64,000 bases of DNA from Hyalella azteca. Taxonomy: Eukaryota; Arthropoda; Malacostraca; Amphipoda; Hyalellidae. The stretch lies in the NCBI RefSeq assembly GCF_000764305.2, contig NW_025944832.1, forward strand, positions 91,821 through 155,820. Direction: 5' to 3'. Below are positions 1 through 14,429 of the stretch, piece by piece; position 1 is the first letter of the stretch, and every line of letters begins with the position of its first letter. Made by a program: the position numbers and the translations under genes. The notes beneath the pieces were generated by a model. It saw nothing but the letters and a program-made list of their open reading frames with translations. It was not told the DNA's origin and did no database searches.

Positions 1-2030
1 GGAAATTCATCTGTTGTCTCATGAACCTCCTCCGATTTTCAGCATGAAAGATACACGTAGGCTCGACAACTCGCGTCACAGGTCCCTATTTACGTGGATT
101 AGAAAAGACACCTTGACCCGATGTACGGTGTGGGTTTAGCATGCCTTCAGGACAACGCTGAAAATCCTTTAGAATCACGGAGGTATATTTGGTGGCCGAG
201 AGAATACCAATAATAGGCCGACGATATTTGTCGTGGCTCCACGGCAGCTGCCAGTCTCAGGTCAAGGCGTTTATTATAACTCGCAGCGTCACAAATCTTC
301 GCACAAACTTTTTCTCAGTGCAATACTGAACACTTAAATATGATTATATGAATTAATCATCTACTGAACTTACCCCAATCATGAGCATGTGTAGCGGAAA
401 TTTATTTTATAGAATTAATTCGTTCTGGCTAGAGTGTTATAATATGAAAATGTTTTTTTATTCACTTATTTTTTGTTCAAAATCTGTAAATATCTGCGAG
501 CAATAAGGAATAATTACTTGATTGCGTACATATTTCATGAAAATTATTAATCGTGTGTCAATCGATTGATTTCCTACGTGTTAGAAGAGTCAAATATTAA
601 GCATAGCGATTCACTTATATATTTAAAGACTTTCACGTTTCCGATGATTAGCATTGGTACTGTTGAGAGGAAAGCGCGCATCGTCATCAACGCTTAAGAT
701 ACCTATCAATATGAGCTACCTTAGTTTTAGGGAGTGATATCGACATCCGTGTCCCGGCAGGTGTGTTTTATCCTTAGTGTATTAACTGTTGAGTTGCAAG
801 AATAACAACGTCTTATCTTATAAGAATATATACAACGTCTTATAAGAATAACAACGTCTTATCCCACGAAGAGGTTGTAACGAATATGAAAGCAGAAGAA
901 CAAATAAAAAAATATTTATATGGAACTGTAGTTCTAAAACATCAGAACGGGATCAACTTCAACCTCGTAGTCAACAACCTTATCAACAAACGCAATTAAG
1001 AGTTCACACAACATAATATTCAACAAATATAGCGACCACATCATGAGCTCACACAGCAGTATCAGCAATAATAACCATATCGGCAACAGCATGAGCAAAA
1101 ACAGCAGCGTCGCAGCAATAACCACAGCGGTAACAGCATCAACAAAAAACAACAATTATTGTTATCAAAACAACCTTGAAAGAGGAGACTTGGAGCCGCC
1201 CGCCCTCTGACCCGCCGCGGCCTCGTTCCCTCTCACAATTTTACCTCCATCTGCTGCATGATTTTGTCTATTAACCATCCCCAATTTGAACAAAATATCC
1301 GTGAAAAAACATCTAACTTAACGAAATTAACCAAACATTCGAAATTTTACAAGAGGTAGTTTGATAATAATTGTAATTTAAAACAGTTTGTTTTAGCATG
1401 GCTTCTAATTATCCTTACACAATAAATAAGTTTAGATGCTCGTATTACCAATAGGTACAGCCGCAAGTAGCCGAGAATTTCGATAAAGATGTGGGACACG
1501 AGTCAGTTTGATACGCATAAATAGTTCACGTACAAAGGCACCTGCCCTTGTCAGTACGATGTACCGGAACGTCTATACTCGCTGAACATCTATACTCGCT
1601 GAACATCTAATCGTAATTGACAGAAAAATATTGTCTATCACATTAGTAGCAAAATGTAAAAAAGAATTATCCCTGAATACTCGCTTTAGATCATGGAGCA
1701 GACCTGATGTATAATTCGTACCTGTCTCGGTTTGAATAATGAAATGCATAACCGGCGAACGCAAGAGCTTACTCTGACATTTGGAACACTGTAGGTCATA
1801 CATCGACGAAACAGCGACCGCTTATGAGCTCCGTGCACATGACTTCTCTCCTACAATATATTCAAGTTTGCTTGTAGCAAATTTAGGCCACAAAATGTCT
1901 ATGGACAATTTAGTTAGAAATCAACTTAGCCATCATGGAGTCTGGACGATCGAGTGAGCAGTTTCCTACTTCTTGATATTCACTAAGTAGGTAAGGGGAA
2001 GTTGTTGACTTCAGTATTCTTCCTTCCTTA
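1..2030. other. No gene recognised
   Basis: AT-rich. The word ATAACAACGTCTTAT recurs two to three times near 800-860. 950-1155 is CAA/AGCA-rich low-complexity DNA whose minus frame reads a run of Leu/Ile, which I take as an artefact. 1190-1240 is a short CpG-rich patch. Confidence 0.5.
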
Positions 2031-2032
2031 AT

Positions 2033-2074
2033 CTTCTGACTCTCGACCACTTCTAAGTGGTTTAGAGTCAGAAG
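2033..2074. repeat. Two-step hairpin
   Basis: CTTCTGACTCT pairs with AGAGTCAGAAG, and inside it ACCACTT pairs with AAGTGGT. Its right arm begins the degenerate array that follows. Confidence 0.75.
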
Positions 2075-2285
2075 TTATTCTGTCTTGCGCTGTAGAGAGG
2101 TAAAAGTAATATTGCATTGGACGGCAGACAGTTAGAAGTTGTACCGTATTGTGCAATAGAGATTCAGATGTTATTTTGTCATGGTCGGTAGAGCGTCAGA
2201 AGATATACTGACTTGGGCGTTAGAGATTAAGAAGTTTTTCTGTCTGTGGCGGTAGAGAGTCGAAAGTTGGTAGTAGTTTTGGATA
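2062..2285 (+). repeat. Degenerate minisatellite, about 40-bp unit
   Basis: About five diverged units on the pattern GTAGAGAGTCAGAAGTT followed by a TCTGTCTTG-like half. Confidence 0.65.
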
Positions 2286-3252
2286 CCCCGGAGTTGGGAT
2301 TTACTCAGTCCTGGAAAGTAGCGAGACTGAAGTAAGTGCATTGTTGAGAATCAAATATATCATTACAGTGAGCACGATCAACGGACTGCGTCGTCTGCAT
2401 CGGTTCAGACCATAACGGATCACATTATGTGCAATATGCGGTTTAAGTGACTCGGTTTTACGCTGTTTAGGATTTCGAGGCAGAAAATATTCTTTGATGG
2501 ATAAATTGCGAAATTTAATTTCACATGAACGATAATCATTGTAAAGAGTATGGGCTTTTAAATTGCAAATTGGTAAAGTGCATTTACCAAAGAATACTTC
2601 AGGTTACGAAAATTGAAAGTTGTCGATAATATATGATTTCGATAAGGAAATGTAAAGTGTCACACAGAATAACTATATGTCATATTTAGTCCCAAACTGA
2701 GAATGTTCAAAATCTTGAACCAGTACATATGATTTGATATCTTCGTAAAATGTTCTTCAAATTAAAGGTTGGGTTGATGCTGGAATTATATTCGCTGGTC
2801 CCCCTAAGTCATTCTCCAATCACTAGCGTTCCTTAGAGGATTTGGATGAGAAATCGTATAAAACATTACATTGTGATTCTATAATATCTGTCGATTAAAC
2901 TTCTCCTGTCAATCATTAAAACTTTTTCTATTTACTACGATTACAATTTAACCAGAAATCAATAAAATTATGTTGATAGTTGATTATGTTACATTTTAGT
3001 ACGAGATTCATTCAGTTATTTATTCTGCACGCATTCTGATCTCTTCATCTCGTAGCGATACGACAGTGAATAAAATGTCACTTTGGTTAAATAACTTCTT
3101 ATTGTAACTTTCACGTAAAAACGAATTGATCAGGGTAACTGCGATCAATTTTACCGCAGTATTCAATGTATATATTTGTATTGAATGTAATGTATATTGC
3201 ATGAGAAATGTTGGCCGTGTATAATTAGTTGTTCTCCCATTAAGAAGACCGC

Positions 3253-3360
3253 ATGAAAGTACACGTGATTTACGTAACGCCAGTCTCAATAATGCCAACA
3301 AGACGAGAACATGTAAGTACGCGTGATGTACGTAACACCAATCTTAATAGCGGCAACAAC
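3253..3360 (+). repeat. Tandem duplication, about 56 bp, two copies
   Basis: CATGAAAGTACACGTGATTT and CATGTAAGTACGCGTGATGT head two copies that each end in GGCAACAA or GCCAACAA. Confidence 0.75.
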
Positions 3361-4146
3361 AATGCATTGAAATAGGTTGTTACTCCGAAGCAAGCATTAT
3401 CTGGACAGATAGAGACTTCTGTCCTACAAGGGAGGCTCAAAGTTCCGACTGACTGAGGAGTATTGCTGATTCCTCTGATTGAACAGAAGTTTCTTATTTT
3501 ATAGTCTGCCTGATCGAAGCAATAATAGCTAAAGTTAGACCATAAGATGGTCCGTACGGACAGTTGGACGCTTGATCACTCTCTCGCAGCCGAGTCTGAA
3601 CTTGGTACTATATGTAGCGTATTGTTTGGCACTCAGAGACGCCCGGCAAACCAAAGCTAAATAGGAATCTAACTTTAACAACATTTATCTCTATAAGGAC
3701 TCGGCATCTGTGGCCTCCAATGTGCGTTTAATATTATTTATACTGTCCAGCGCTACATGGAGTTTGCGTTGAAAAATCCTACCTATACGCTATCACTGCA
3801 TTATTTTGTATAGAATAACAGCGTTGGAATATTATAATGTTTTATCTATATTGTACAATTTGGTAATAAGTCGCAGGAAACGATGAACAATTTTAGACTT
3901 TTATCATATTTTCTGTGTATAATTAAAAATCGATGAACGTTAATGATGTTCCTTAGCAGAAACGATCAACTCTAGAGTTGACAGTCACAAAGATGAAGAG
4001 TGAGATGTTTGCTACCCCACAATAATCATTTATCCACTGTATCCTACAGCTCCAGAATATCTACCTGCTAACGCTTTAGGTGTGGTCGAAACTATACTCG
4101 CATATACCTGCCGGAACCTGCACCACGCATTCATATACTCAGTGGA

Positions 4147-4285
4147 CTAATATATATAAGATATAATATATAATATAATATATAATAACGTTCCATGTGA
4201 ACCACTTACAAGCACCCTAACTGGGTGCTTGGGTAGCAAGCACCCTAATATGAACCACTTACAAGCCCTAATGTGAACCACTAAC
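4147..4285 (+). repeat. TATAA-rich microsatellite followed by GTGAACCACTTACAAG repeats and a small hairpin
   Basis: 4150-4188 is a TATAATA run. Then TGAACCACT occurs three times within 90 bp, with the 8-bp hairpin AAGCACCC / GGGTGCTT between the first two. Confidence 0.7.
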
Positions 4286-4824
4286 GCGATTTCTCTTCCT
4301 TCATGCAAAGTCGGTCGGGCAGCGGTGAAAGTTCTGCGACACCGATTTAACTGTCTCGATGATCGAACCAAGAACCAGCCTTGATACTTACCTATATTTT
4401 GACCTGTTTTTTCGCTTCTCATCAGCAGCTGAATTAAATTTCTCCAATTTCCGTTTTCCTTCCTGTGCTTCAGTTTTCCAACCGAGCCCCGATCGCTCCT
4501 GACTCGCAATCTACGAGATCGGATAACCGAATCATTACCACGAGCACATACATAAATAATTTTACACATGCATACATAATTTTCCAGCAGCAAAGATTGA
4601 CTCCAATTAAAACTTGAATTCAATGGCATAAATTTTTCCAGTTTAGCCTCACCAGGAGTTTGTAAAATGATAAGTGGAATGTAAACAGACAGATCAACGT
4701 AGATGGCTCGTCTGATAGTCAATAAATCAACGTTCACATTGTATTTTTTGTAATTTGTGTTAATTTTGTTACTTAGTTTTCTGATGTGAAAAAAATTTAT
4801 GTCTTGATGCAGGCCCTCTAACAA
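4286..4824 (-). other. Long unexplained minus-strand open frame
   Basis: One minus-strand frame stays open for 225 codons from 4824 to 4147, the longest unbroken frame in the gene-poor left half. Its start is a non-ATG codon, the product has no recognised domain, and its end is coded by the TATAA microsatellite. It is mildly basic. A relic of a mobile element or chance are the likeliest explanations. Confidence 0.2.
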
Positions 4825-4829
4825 TAATT

Positions 4830-7800
4830 GTACAAATGATTGTACACACTAAAATTTTTCCTAAATCGCTTCTGGTACTTTATTACATAATATGACAGTG
4901 ATCCTATTTCTACGAATTACAATTTTTCCCGGAAAGGCGAAACTTGGACTTTTATTTGCTAACGTTGACGGAATTTCCTTAATACCCCCTGTCGCATATA
5001 AAAAAATATTTTGTTTTGAAAGTAAAAGTTCGTCGCGCAGGATGACCCAGTGCCCGCTTATGCCATGCGGTGAGTTCTTAGGGATTACTCTTCTTGCAGG
5101 TGCAGGAACTTTAGCACTTCCTTGTTTAAAAGAAGACTTTCACGCGTGGTGTTGTTGGCGTTAATGAAGGAGTAAATGCTATCACGATACTGCCGTCCGT
5201 GATACATTTCCTCCATTCACGTATCAGTGTCTTAAAGTGCAACGTGTCAGAATCTAACAGTGAATTAAAGAGTTAAGATTCCTTGCAATTAGTATTTGCT
5301 ACTTGTAGAATCCCTGAATATTTTCAAACAGAGGCACACTTTGAAAATTTCAGTGCACCTCTTGGCTCATGTCCAATTGAAATTAACAATATATTTGTTT
5401 TGCTTAATTATTGTTATTGGCAGTTTTTGTTAGTTAAGGTTTTAATTTCTGTTAGACCTATTTAAATTTTTGAATGTCGGCTGACTGTACCTGCATTCTA
5501 GAATTTTCAGTCTGTCGATGGAGCTGGAGTCTAAAACGTTTTCCATGAAGTTATGGTGAGTTTTAAATATTTTTTACTTTCAAATTTCGATCGAATCTGT
5601 GATTCAAGCTATGTGAAGTTACACTAATAAATGTTTTAAAGCCTGCGTTTTTCCATGACTGAGGGAGGTCGCTAATATTATGCCAACTAGTTAACTTGTT
5701 TAATGCCGTTAGAGTGCCAGAAATTGGAGTTCCTCTCTCATATTACTTCACCAATTTGGATTCAATATAACTAACTTTCTGTATTTTCATGCGTAGGGCC
5801 TTTGAGTTCATATGATTGATATTTCATCACATGTCACAAATTTTAAAATGATTTACAGTTATACAGTTGAATTTCTACAAGTCAGCCATGTAAGGTTAGT
5901 CTCCGTGTCCCACTATGGTGCTAGGTAAGGTGATGGTTCTTTTTACCCCTTACAAACTTGTTCGAAAGTAGCGGACAGAGGTTCATAAAAAGCAACAATG
6001 AGCTCGATTACCATGGTGCTGCATCTGAATTACTTGGCTGTGATGTATGATAACTTGACTTTTCTTTCGCTCTGGATCTTAATTTATGGAACATTGACTG
6101 GAAAACAATGGACCCGGAGATGCATGCAGATATACAGTATTTGCATTGCGTCTCCAACATATGCTCAAGTGTATACAAAACAGATAGTGTTATATTGTGG
6201 CAACTACAATAAAAATTTTTCCATAACATAGAAGCATTCTGCTAGCAGGTTGCACGTTAGGAAAAAACTTGCATGCACCAAATTATTTGACGAGTGCAAC
6301 TTGCGCTGCCGCTGTTTCATCAGCTTCGCCTTGCCTGACGGCTCGGAACTTTCGTTTATTGACCTGCAATCTATAGGAAGGAGAACGAGAGTGAATAGCA
6401 CTTCACAATCGCGCAATAGTAATAGGTTTCAACTTCCCTCAGGTGGTTATAGTAGAAAGTATTTCTGACTTTCACGGAAAACTAAGTTAGTCCAGAGCGC
6501 TTTGAAGATGGCAGCGTTCCAAGCAATCCAATGAATGCAATGCTACTGCAATTTTCGATCTGAATATTTTGGCTTCACAGAGCATTTTTCTCCCTGACAT
6601 TTAGACGAATTTCATGTACTTGCACCGTGTTAAATATGTAAAAAATAATATGTGTACAATTTTGCAAGAAAATAGTTGTTCACAATAGTATTTAAAAATA
6701 TTTTGCACGCGGCTCCCGAATAAATTCTCTTGCGCAGACTGAAATCATCCATTCAGGTTTCCGTTTGCTTCCCTGGCTGTGCCGAAAGGTAAGAGATTTT
6801 ACATTTTATAGGACAATAATATTAAAAATCTCCATTGCTGTACCAAAACCCAAAATCGCTTCCGCAAAAAAAAAAAAAACAATATAATAATATTTTATAT
6901 ACATAGATATTAGAATAAGTGCAAATACACATGAAATATTTAGAATTCCCTTCCAGTTGATAAAATATTTGTACAAACTTGGCGTTACTCCTGTTGCTGC
7001 TGCAAAAAACGGACTTATGGTCAGACATTTTTATTCACTATACATACTATGCTTGCAGCCGGTAATGGTTTCTAAATCTTGCCCTGAGCTTCCATTGAAG
7101 AAAATTGTCTTTTTCTTCTGGTATCCGATAACTTTGCTTGCAAGCTAGTGGTCATGCTGCAGGAGATATTAATCGTAAATTCTTTTAGATTTATCCCAGA
7201 GTTATTTTATCCCAGAGTTAATGTGATCTTCATATTTGACATTAAATTGAAAATGAGTAAATAAGATGCTGTATCACAAGAAGTTGAAGTGGGCAGGGAA
7301 GTGGGTCTGTAAGTGTCGGCCTGCTTTAACCTCTTAAAAATTGCATTGAATTTAAGCAATAAAATTCAAAAACTTGAAAATTAAATCATTGAGGACGACA
7401 GGCTATGAAACATGATTAGTTAGAAAGATGAAAAAAATGAGAAATCAATCTAAAATTGTGCTGATGTGATGCACATTCATCGTCGATTTTAGAAATAACA
7501 CTTCGGCCATCTTGGTCTTCACTTCTGTCCGTCCCCAGATGGCAGCTTCGCTAATTTTGATGACATGCCAAAAAGTTGGTGATGAATGGCATGGCGCAGG
7601 CCAGAAACGAGCCAAAAACTTGGAACAGTTTCTGGACGGATTTTTTTTAATAAGCTCATTCAAAACTCACAAGAAGGTGCAAGGCGCGAGGTGCTTTTGA
7701 GCATCTTCCTGAATATTTCTTCTCCAAATTTTTGATAATGTAATTGTTAGGTGTTTATCAGTACTTATTCAACGCCTTATGAATTTTACGCTCAAGTGCA

Positions 7801-10355
7801 TAGATCCATCCGGGGAATGGTGTCAATTAATCTGTTACAAGATCAGGACAAGAATGTGTCATCTCTTTTCAATAATAATATTAGTTTATTCATCCTCAGT
7901 GAAAACGAGACTCTTTCGAAGTAAACAATGGACGTTAACAAAACACAATGAAAATACGAACAGCAACTCCGGTTGTTGCTTGTGGCATTCATCCGATACT
8001 AACAAATACGTTCGGGCCTCGGTAGCACTCATACCTGAACAGACAATATTTGCTTGATAATTTTAACATTATTATTTTAATAATATCATCAGATATGGCA
8101 TATACAGGGGCATAAAGCTTAGCGCGCATACGATGATAAACTACAAAATCTAAAACGTGAGGGCCGGGTAAGTGATGCCGTAATCCCGGAAGCTCAACTT
8201 AATTAGAACACAAAATTTTCAGTTACCTTTCGTTGATTTTAAACCAACACTTTTACTCAATTAGACGGCGAGCGAGTACTTTTGAAATTTAAGCGGAAAT
8301 TGTTTTTAAAAATTGCAAAAATTTTCTATAATTTTCGAAAAATATGAAAAAAGATTGGCTAATGCTGCTAAAAAATTGGTGCACGAACACTATTGTTTTT
8401 AAAAAAAAAATGTTTTATTATTTGAATCGTTCCTGTTTTCCTAATTATGGTAACTTGAGCTTCCCCGACTGAAGCTTAGTAAATATTTCCTTTGTGCAAA
8501 TAATATTCAAAACATTGCGACTCTAAAAATTAATCCGAAAGGCAGGCATTTTTGGTCCAATTAAGATAATTTCGAAGGAATATGGCTCGCTCAACGGGAA
8601 AACAAAAATTTTTAATTGCGTCGAGCTTCTGAACTTCTGATGAGGAAATATTATTTTTAATTGGGTTTTTTTCAGCCTCTAATACTCAAATAATCGTTTT
8701 TAGTTCAATAAACGTTGTCTGCCGAATAGTACCAAATTGTAATCTCGGTACTTTTACATTACGGCATTAAAAATGGAGTGTGACGAGAAAAATGTGACTG
8801 AGCATCTTCGATAGCTGCAAATCACTTGAAAAATATACCAAAACCTCAAAATTTCATGATGCAATTAAAACGTATTTCTTTTATTTGTTCATATTCTATG
8901 CATTCATAAAACATCAACTTGACATAAGGAACAGAAACTGAAAGCTCATAATTCTTGAAAAACTATGATGTACTTCACCAATAATTCAATTATATCGTTG
9001 CACTCGTTGATCTTTTACAAGTTATTACGATTCCAAGCAGGTAGGATATGTGAATAAATGCATTTTCAATCGTTTTGATTCCGGTTTGTGCAACAAAATC
9101 AAATTCATCACTATTCTACATCTTCGGAGCTGAACATTTCATATCTGCATATGTGAAATCATTTGTTTGTTAATTTGAGTTCATTTGAATGCAGAAGAAC
9201 TTTTCTGTATCGCCTGCACCATCAAATATTATCATATCCGAAAGTGTTAAAAATATCTGCATTCATTTCCCAAGGGGAACATTTGATAAAAGAGTTTAAA
9301 ATGCTTCTGTAGGTTCAAGTATCACGTAGAGTTTATTTTAAGTTAAATCTTCATAATATTCCATGGAAAACTACTTATCGTACGAATATAATGGACATGG
9401 TGGTTTCAGATTCTCTGAAACCAACTAGAGCAAAATCCACTCTGCGCAAGCCAAGTTGCACGACATTCCAAAATAGTTCATCATCTTCGCACAAGATGGC
9501 GAACGCGTATGAAAATGATAATGTTTAAAACTGAAATGCTCAAGACTACATATTTCAGTCATTAAAATGCCAATTGCTACTAGAAATCTCGGTAAATTAC
9601 AAATTTGTACATGTATGAAACATTATATGTTATTATTTTCTCTATTGAAGTCCGTCCGTATACAACTGTATGTCGAATTAGCCGGATCGTGGTCTTATAT
9701 TTATAAATCTGATGATCTTATTATAACTTTGTTATTTACACCATAATAAAACATAAGATAAATTTAGCTACAATAGAAAGGCTTTAACCAGCTTTTTGGC
9801 TTCTTTATAAAACGGTCTCATGTTTTTTTCCTACTTCACGAAGCCTGGCAGCGGTGTTAGAGGCAGTGGGAAGGCTTGCGTACTGGCTTTAATTTGATCA
9901 GCTGCATTCATGTACAGAATACACAGTCAAGATTCATCAATAGACTTTGTTCAGCTGCAACAGCAGCTGAGTTCTTTTTACTAATGCTTTTCTACAAGGC
10001 CTTTCTGACTGCCAAAACTCACCCAGGGCTTTGTCACAGAATTGTCTAAATCGAGCATGCATGAAGTTCGTCGCTACATAATCAGTGTGTAATGGAATTC
10101 ACTGATCGTATCGTAGTTGCCTTTCAGTAACTCTGTCGACAGTTTCGATTTGTTGGCCTTGATATCGCATCGTTCCATCGACTGGAAGGTTTGGTGCAGC
10201 TCTGAAGCGTATCATTTGTGTGGCATTATGTACTCAGAGACTATTAAACAATATTGAGGTTGATAGTGAGTTACGGATCAAAGTTTTAAGTGAGGGCTAG
10301 GAGCATTCAATTTCCTAATTGATTATTAACAATCATTTGCATGACTTTTTAATGA
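4830..10355. other. No gene recognised
   Basis: AT-rich sequence with homopolymer runs (A12 near 6867, A10 near 8400). Short open frames on both strands lack recognisable domains and splice-site support. No repeat shared with other parts of the window was seen. Confidence 0.5.
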
Positions 10356-10359
10356 CAAA

Positions 10360-10518
10360 TTTACAGATCATTTATTGTAATGCACAGTGAACCGTATGAT
10401 CTATGCAAGCAAATTTACAGATCATTTATTGTAATGCACAGTGAACCGTATGATCTATGCAAGCAATTTTACAGATCATTTATTGTAATGCACAGTGAAC
10501 CGTATGATCTATGCAAGG
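10360..10518 (+). repeat. 54-bp tandem repeat, three almost identical copies
   Basis: Units at 10360, 10414 and 10468, each TTTACAGATCATTTATTGTA through CTATGCAAGCAAA, with one or two changes in 54 bp. The unit is a multiple of three, so one frame reads an 18-residue repeat (VMHSEPYDLCKQ-YRSFI), but the flanks give no gene. Confidence 0.93.
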
Positions 10519-10559
10519 AAGTCATTGAAGTTAGTCCTCTTTTTATTTTCAAAATCAAG

Positions 10560-13500
10560 TAAGACTGAAACTTTTGCATCGAAATCGGTTTTGGAAAATT
10601 CTGTAATTCATGGATTCATGAAATAAAGTCTGCAGACTTTGGCCGTGTTTCACCTGTCTCGAGTATGCTTCATCCTATAATGCTCCTTTTTTCCATGAAG
10701 CACCGAATCTTTGCGGCCTTCACATCGTGATGCACTCCGCGATGTTTTTTAACGCAATGCTCGATAGTGCGCGTGTTGTACACGGGCATACAACCACGTC
10801 GAAAATAACTATGCATGAGGCATTGTTGTGCCGCAAACTCTTATGGACCTTACGTACGATTGTTACTTCTAGCTACTTTAAAAATTATTTCAGCAAGCTT
10901 GTCAAAAAACTCCTTTCATTCGGAAGAACGGTAATTTGGATTTAAGTGTGAACAAAGGCGTGAGTTCTGAAAATTGCAATGACAAAGTCCGAGTAGCAGG
11001 TCCGATCGCCAGGGTCATCTTTATGATCATTGAGTTGATGTGAAATGCTAAGGAATGATGATAAGTTATAAAGGATTTAACCTCATGCTATTCTGTTCTT
11101 TTCATAAACAAGTTACCGTACAGTATAAGCATTTAAGTTCAACATTCACTGTACGAAATTATTACGCAGATAAATAAAAAGCCTAGATCTGACGCGTTAA
11201 CTGGGAGATAAGTGCAAATATTATCATCATTGCTGCAGCTCAGGGAAACGTATTATAAAAGTATTTGGTATATCTAGTCTGGGTTACGCTCATTATAGGA
11301 TGCTTCCGCATGCGCTCTGTACTGGCCATTCGGCAGTGGACAAAGAACTGACCTCCATGCAGGTTGCAAAACTGAAATTGACGCGATTTCAGCAAAAGGA
11401 AGCACAGTCACAGTCCATCATATTTCACGTCATAGCGAAGATTGCTTCTTATTTTGCTTTTCGCCTAAATTCAATTATTTATGTATCATACATTTAAATT
11501 TCATTACCATTACACTCATCGCATTTGACCGCACTAGGTCCAACCGCATCAGCGACACACAAAAACAGTGAGTCGCGTTATGACCTCCGAAGGTCAAATC
11601 ATAATAGTATGGAAGGAAGTGCAGCATATCCGGATGAATATGAGTCAGTGATAACTGAGCTGTTGATATGATCTATGTGGTGAAACTTCTTTGGACTTTC
11701 GTTCTTCGGCTAACCAGGACAAGGTTGCTTTGCAGTCCAAAAATACTTATTAGTAAACATAGCGCTAAAATTATCGTAAAAATTCTAGTAACGAAGCTTC
11801 ACATGGTTCGCGGTTTACTTGATGTCACGATTAAATTCTGCGCCGATGATTTACTATGGCCTTTATTAAGAGTTGAATGTGAAGTTTTTAAACTCAAATT
11901 TAGTGTCATCAGTTTTGCTTTTGAATGTTGATGACTCATAACACTCACGTTGACATCGACATAATCGATTAATCGACCTTCTGACTTAATTGTTGTAGTA
12001 CCTTTATTTTTGCCTCAGAATTCCATTATCCTATGGTAAATGCTTGATGTGTATACAGCTTTCTCTTTGGTTCGTTAATAATAATTCATTATCCATAAAG
12101 TTTCACTAGAACTTTATTTTTATTCAAGAAAGCTCTTGAAATTTTGAAATTTATTCCATAAACTTCATTCTAACTAAACACCTTTACTCTATGTATGCCA
12201 CCCTCATTCCTTCACTCCTAGGGTAAACGTCCCTCGCTGCCGCTGGTCTTCATTTCTATTCAAATTGGCGGTCGTCAATTCAACAACAGCGCAGAGACGA
12301 GATGATCTCTTCATCCCTGGATTGTCGCGGTTGTGGTGTGGCATTGAATGCAGTAAACACCTTCGAACAATAGCATGACGGCACTCGGGTCTGCCGCGGT
12401 CTGGCTTGAGGGCTCCACATCGAAATCCGTTAATGAACACTCATATATTCTACAAGTTCATGTTAAATGATCTCAGCTTACTAAAGATTGTCATCAAGTG
12501 GATGATGAATGAATTTAAGTACCTCAGTTGTTTCCATTAATTTATATTGAATTTTGTGATGTTGTCGCAATTGAATTGTATTCAAGGTTTGGGTATGAAC
12601 TTACAACGAACAACATGCTGGCCGTAAACAAATTATGCAAATGATTTAAACAGCCACAAATGATTTATTGGCTCGAGTTTTACTGCTCGCACAAAACAAA
12701 CTTCTATTTCCCTGAACATGTAAGGCTGTTTCTACGTCGCTGATCAGTCCATAACATAGACCGGCAGTCCATAATTACGAAGAGGCTGAGCTAATGTATG
12801 GTCGCCTCGTAGGGCTGCTAAAGTGTTTTGCTTTGAGACGCTGCTTCAGCGGCGGCCGAGCCTCTGCATACGGGCGTGACTTTGCTGCATTAATATAGTT
12901 TGCATTTATCATCGGTGATTACTTCTTCATCGAAGATGAATTGTTGAATTCTAAAACACTGTTCAGTCAAACCTACAACGGAAAATTACCTATACGAGTC
13001 CTCGAAAAAATATTATATATGATGATAATTTTGCTCTAAATTTCCAACTAGTTATTGGTTGATAATTTTCGTTTACGATTATCACGCAATGAGTCAAGTT
13101 TTGTGCAAGTTTCCTCCGATTTAATTGTACCCAATGTTTGGTTGATATTATGATAACAAAATGCCTCATCAACCCCAAGAACAGCTGCATAAATTCACAG
13201 AGGTTTACAATAATTTGTTTGTTGTTTGCTTCACAAAATAGAAATGTGAGATTAAATGGACTACCCAAGTCCCTTTGAGTAAAATAAATGCGAAGGCAAC
13301 GATTTCGTAGTCTGGGTTTACTAAATTTACTGACTTGATACTTCAGGTTGCCCGGGACTGTTATTTGCTCAGTGGATTTGCGATACGCAATCGGCTTGCG
13401 ATGTTGGCTTGTGCTCGTAATTCCAGCGGGAGCGCATATTTATCGTACTATTGATGTAGCGCTGTTATTTAAAAAAAAACATTTATTCGTAACATTTATG

Positions 13501-14000
13501 AACGAAACTAAAATTTCTGCTCATTTGGATGGTAAATCATTATATATTTGTATAAATATTTAGTCAAAATCAGAGTAATAATTCTTTACAGTTACTCTTT
13601 TAAGTGCGGCTAGGATATAATCTTGGCTATGAAACTTTCAAGCTCATTCAGGAGTTTTGCTCTAACCCGTGATTCAGTTATCTGAACAGTGCGAAACGTC
13701 AAAAAATCTAAACTTTAATTTTCAATGAGATACCATTTATTTCTATAAGCTCTGTTGATCACTGCCTTCCCGTATGTCATATCCATATCCACTTGTACTT
13801 CGTGCATAGATATTTATTAAACTTTTTATCTTGAGTGAACTGGAAGTATTTGTTTTATTCATACATCAATCTGTGATGGTGCAAATAGCACTTCATGGTA
13901 ATGTAATGTGATTTTCACCTTCTAAGCCCGAAATAATTTTTATGCTCTGCATGCAATTTTCCTCTATAGTGCCCGAAGTCAAGGATGCGAGAATTGAAAG
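10560..14000. other. No gene recognised
   Basis: Short frames only. 12740-12890 is a small GC-richer patch without coding support. Nothing else stands out. Confidence 0.45.
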
Positions 14001-14004
14001 TCTT

Positions 14005-14425
14005 CGTTATCGTGTGAAAAAATATCAATGTCGTTACCGATGTCTATGGTAACGTTCGTAGAAGTCTTACTTACGGTGTAAAATATTAGTGTTATTGCTG
14101 ATGTCTATGGTAACGTTTGCCGTGTAAAAATATCAATGTCGTTGCTGATGTCAATGGCACCGTTCGTAAAAGTCTTACTTACCGTGTAAAATATTAATGT
14201 TGTTGCCGATGTCTATGGTAACGTTTGCCGTGTAAAAAGATCAATGTCCTTGCCGATGTGTATGGTACCTTTTGTAAAAATCTTACTTACCGTATAAAAA
14301 TATTAATGTCATTGCCGATGTCAATGCTATCGTTCGTAAAAGTCTTTCTTATCGTGCCAAATTTGTAATGGCTTTGCTTATGTCTATGGTACCGTTCGTA
14401 AAAGTCTTCCTTGTCGTTAGGCCTG
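14005..14425 (+). repeat. Minisatellite with alternating long and short units
   Basis: Seven to eight units built on CGTGTAAAAATAT then ATGTC-TTGC-GATGTCTATGG and TAACGTT. Long units (about 62 bp) carry CGTAAAAGTCTTACTTAC; short units (about 47 bp) lack it, and the two types alternate at first. Confidence 0.85.
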
Positions 14426-14429
14426 TGTT

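Noticed and set aside
934..1155. Minus-strand 73-codon frame coding a run of Leu, Ile and Met that looks like membrane segments
   Set aside because: The DNA is CAA/AGCA-rich low complexity; any such tract read on the other strand gives hydrophobic residues. No splice or start support.
5060..5105. A GTGAGT donor followed closely by a TTCTTGCAG acceptor, considered as a mini-intron
   Set aside because: The interval is about 30 nt, below any plausible intron length, and the flanking frame has no domain.
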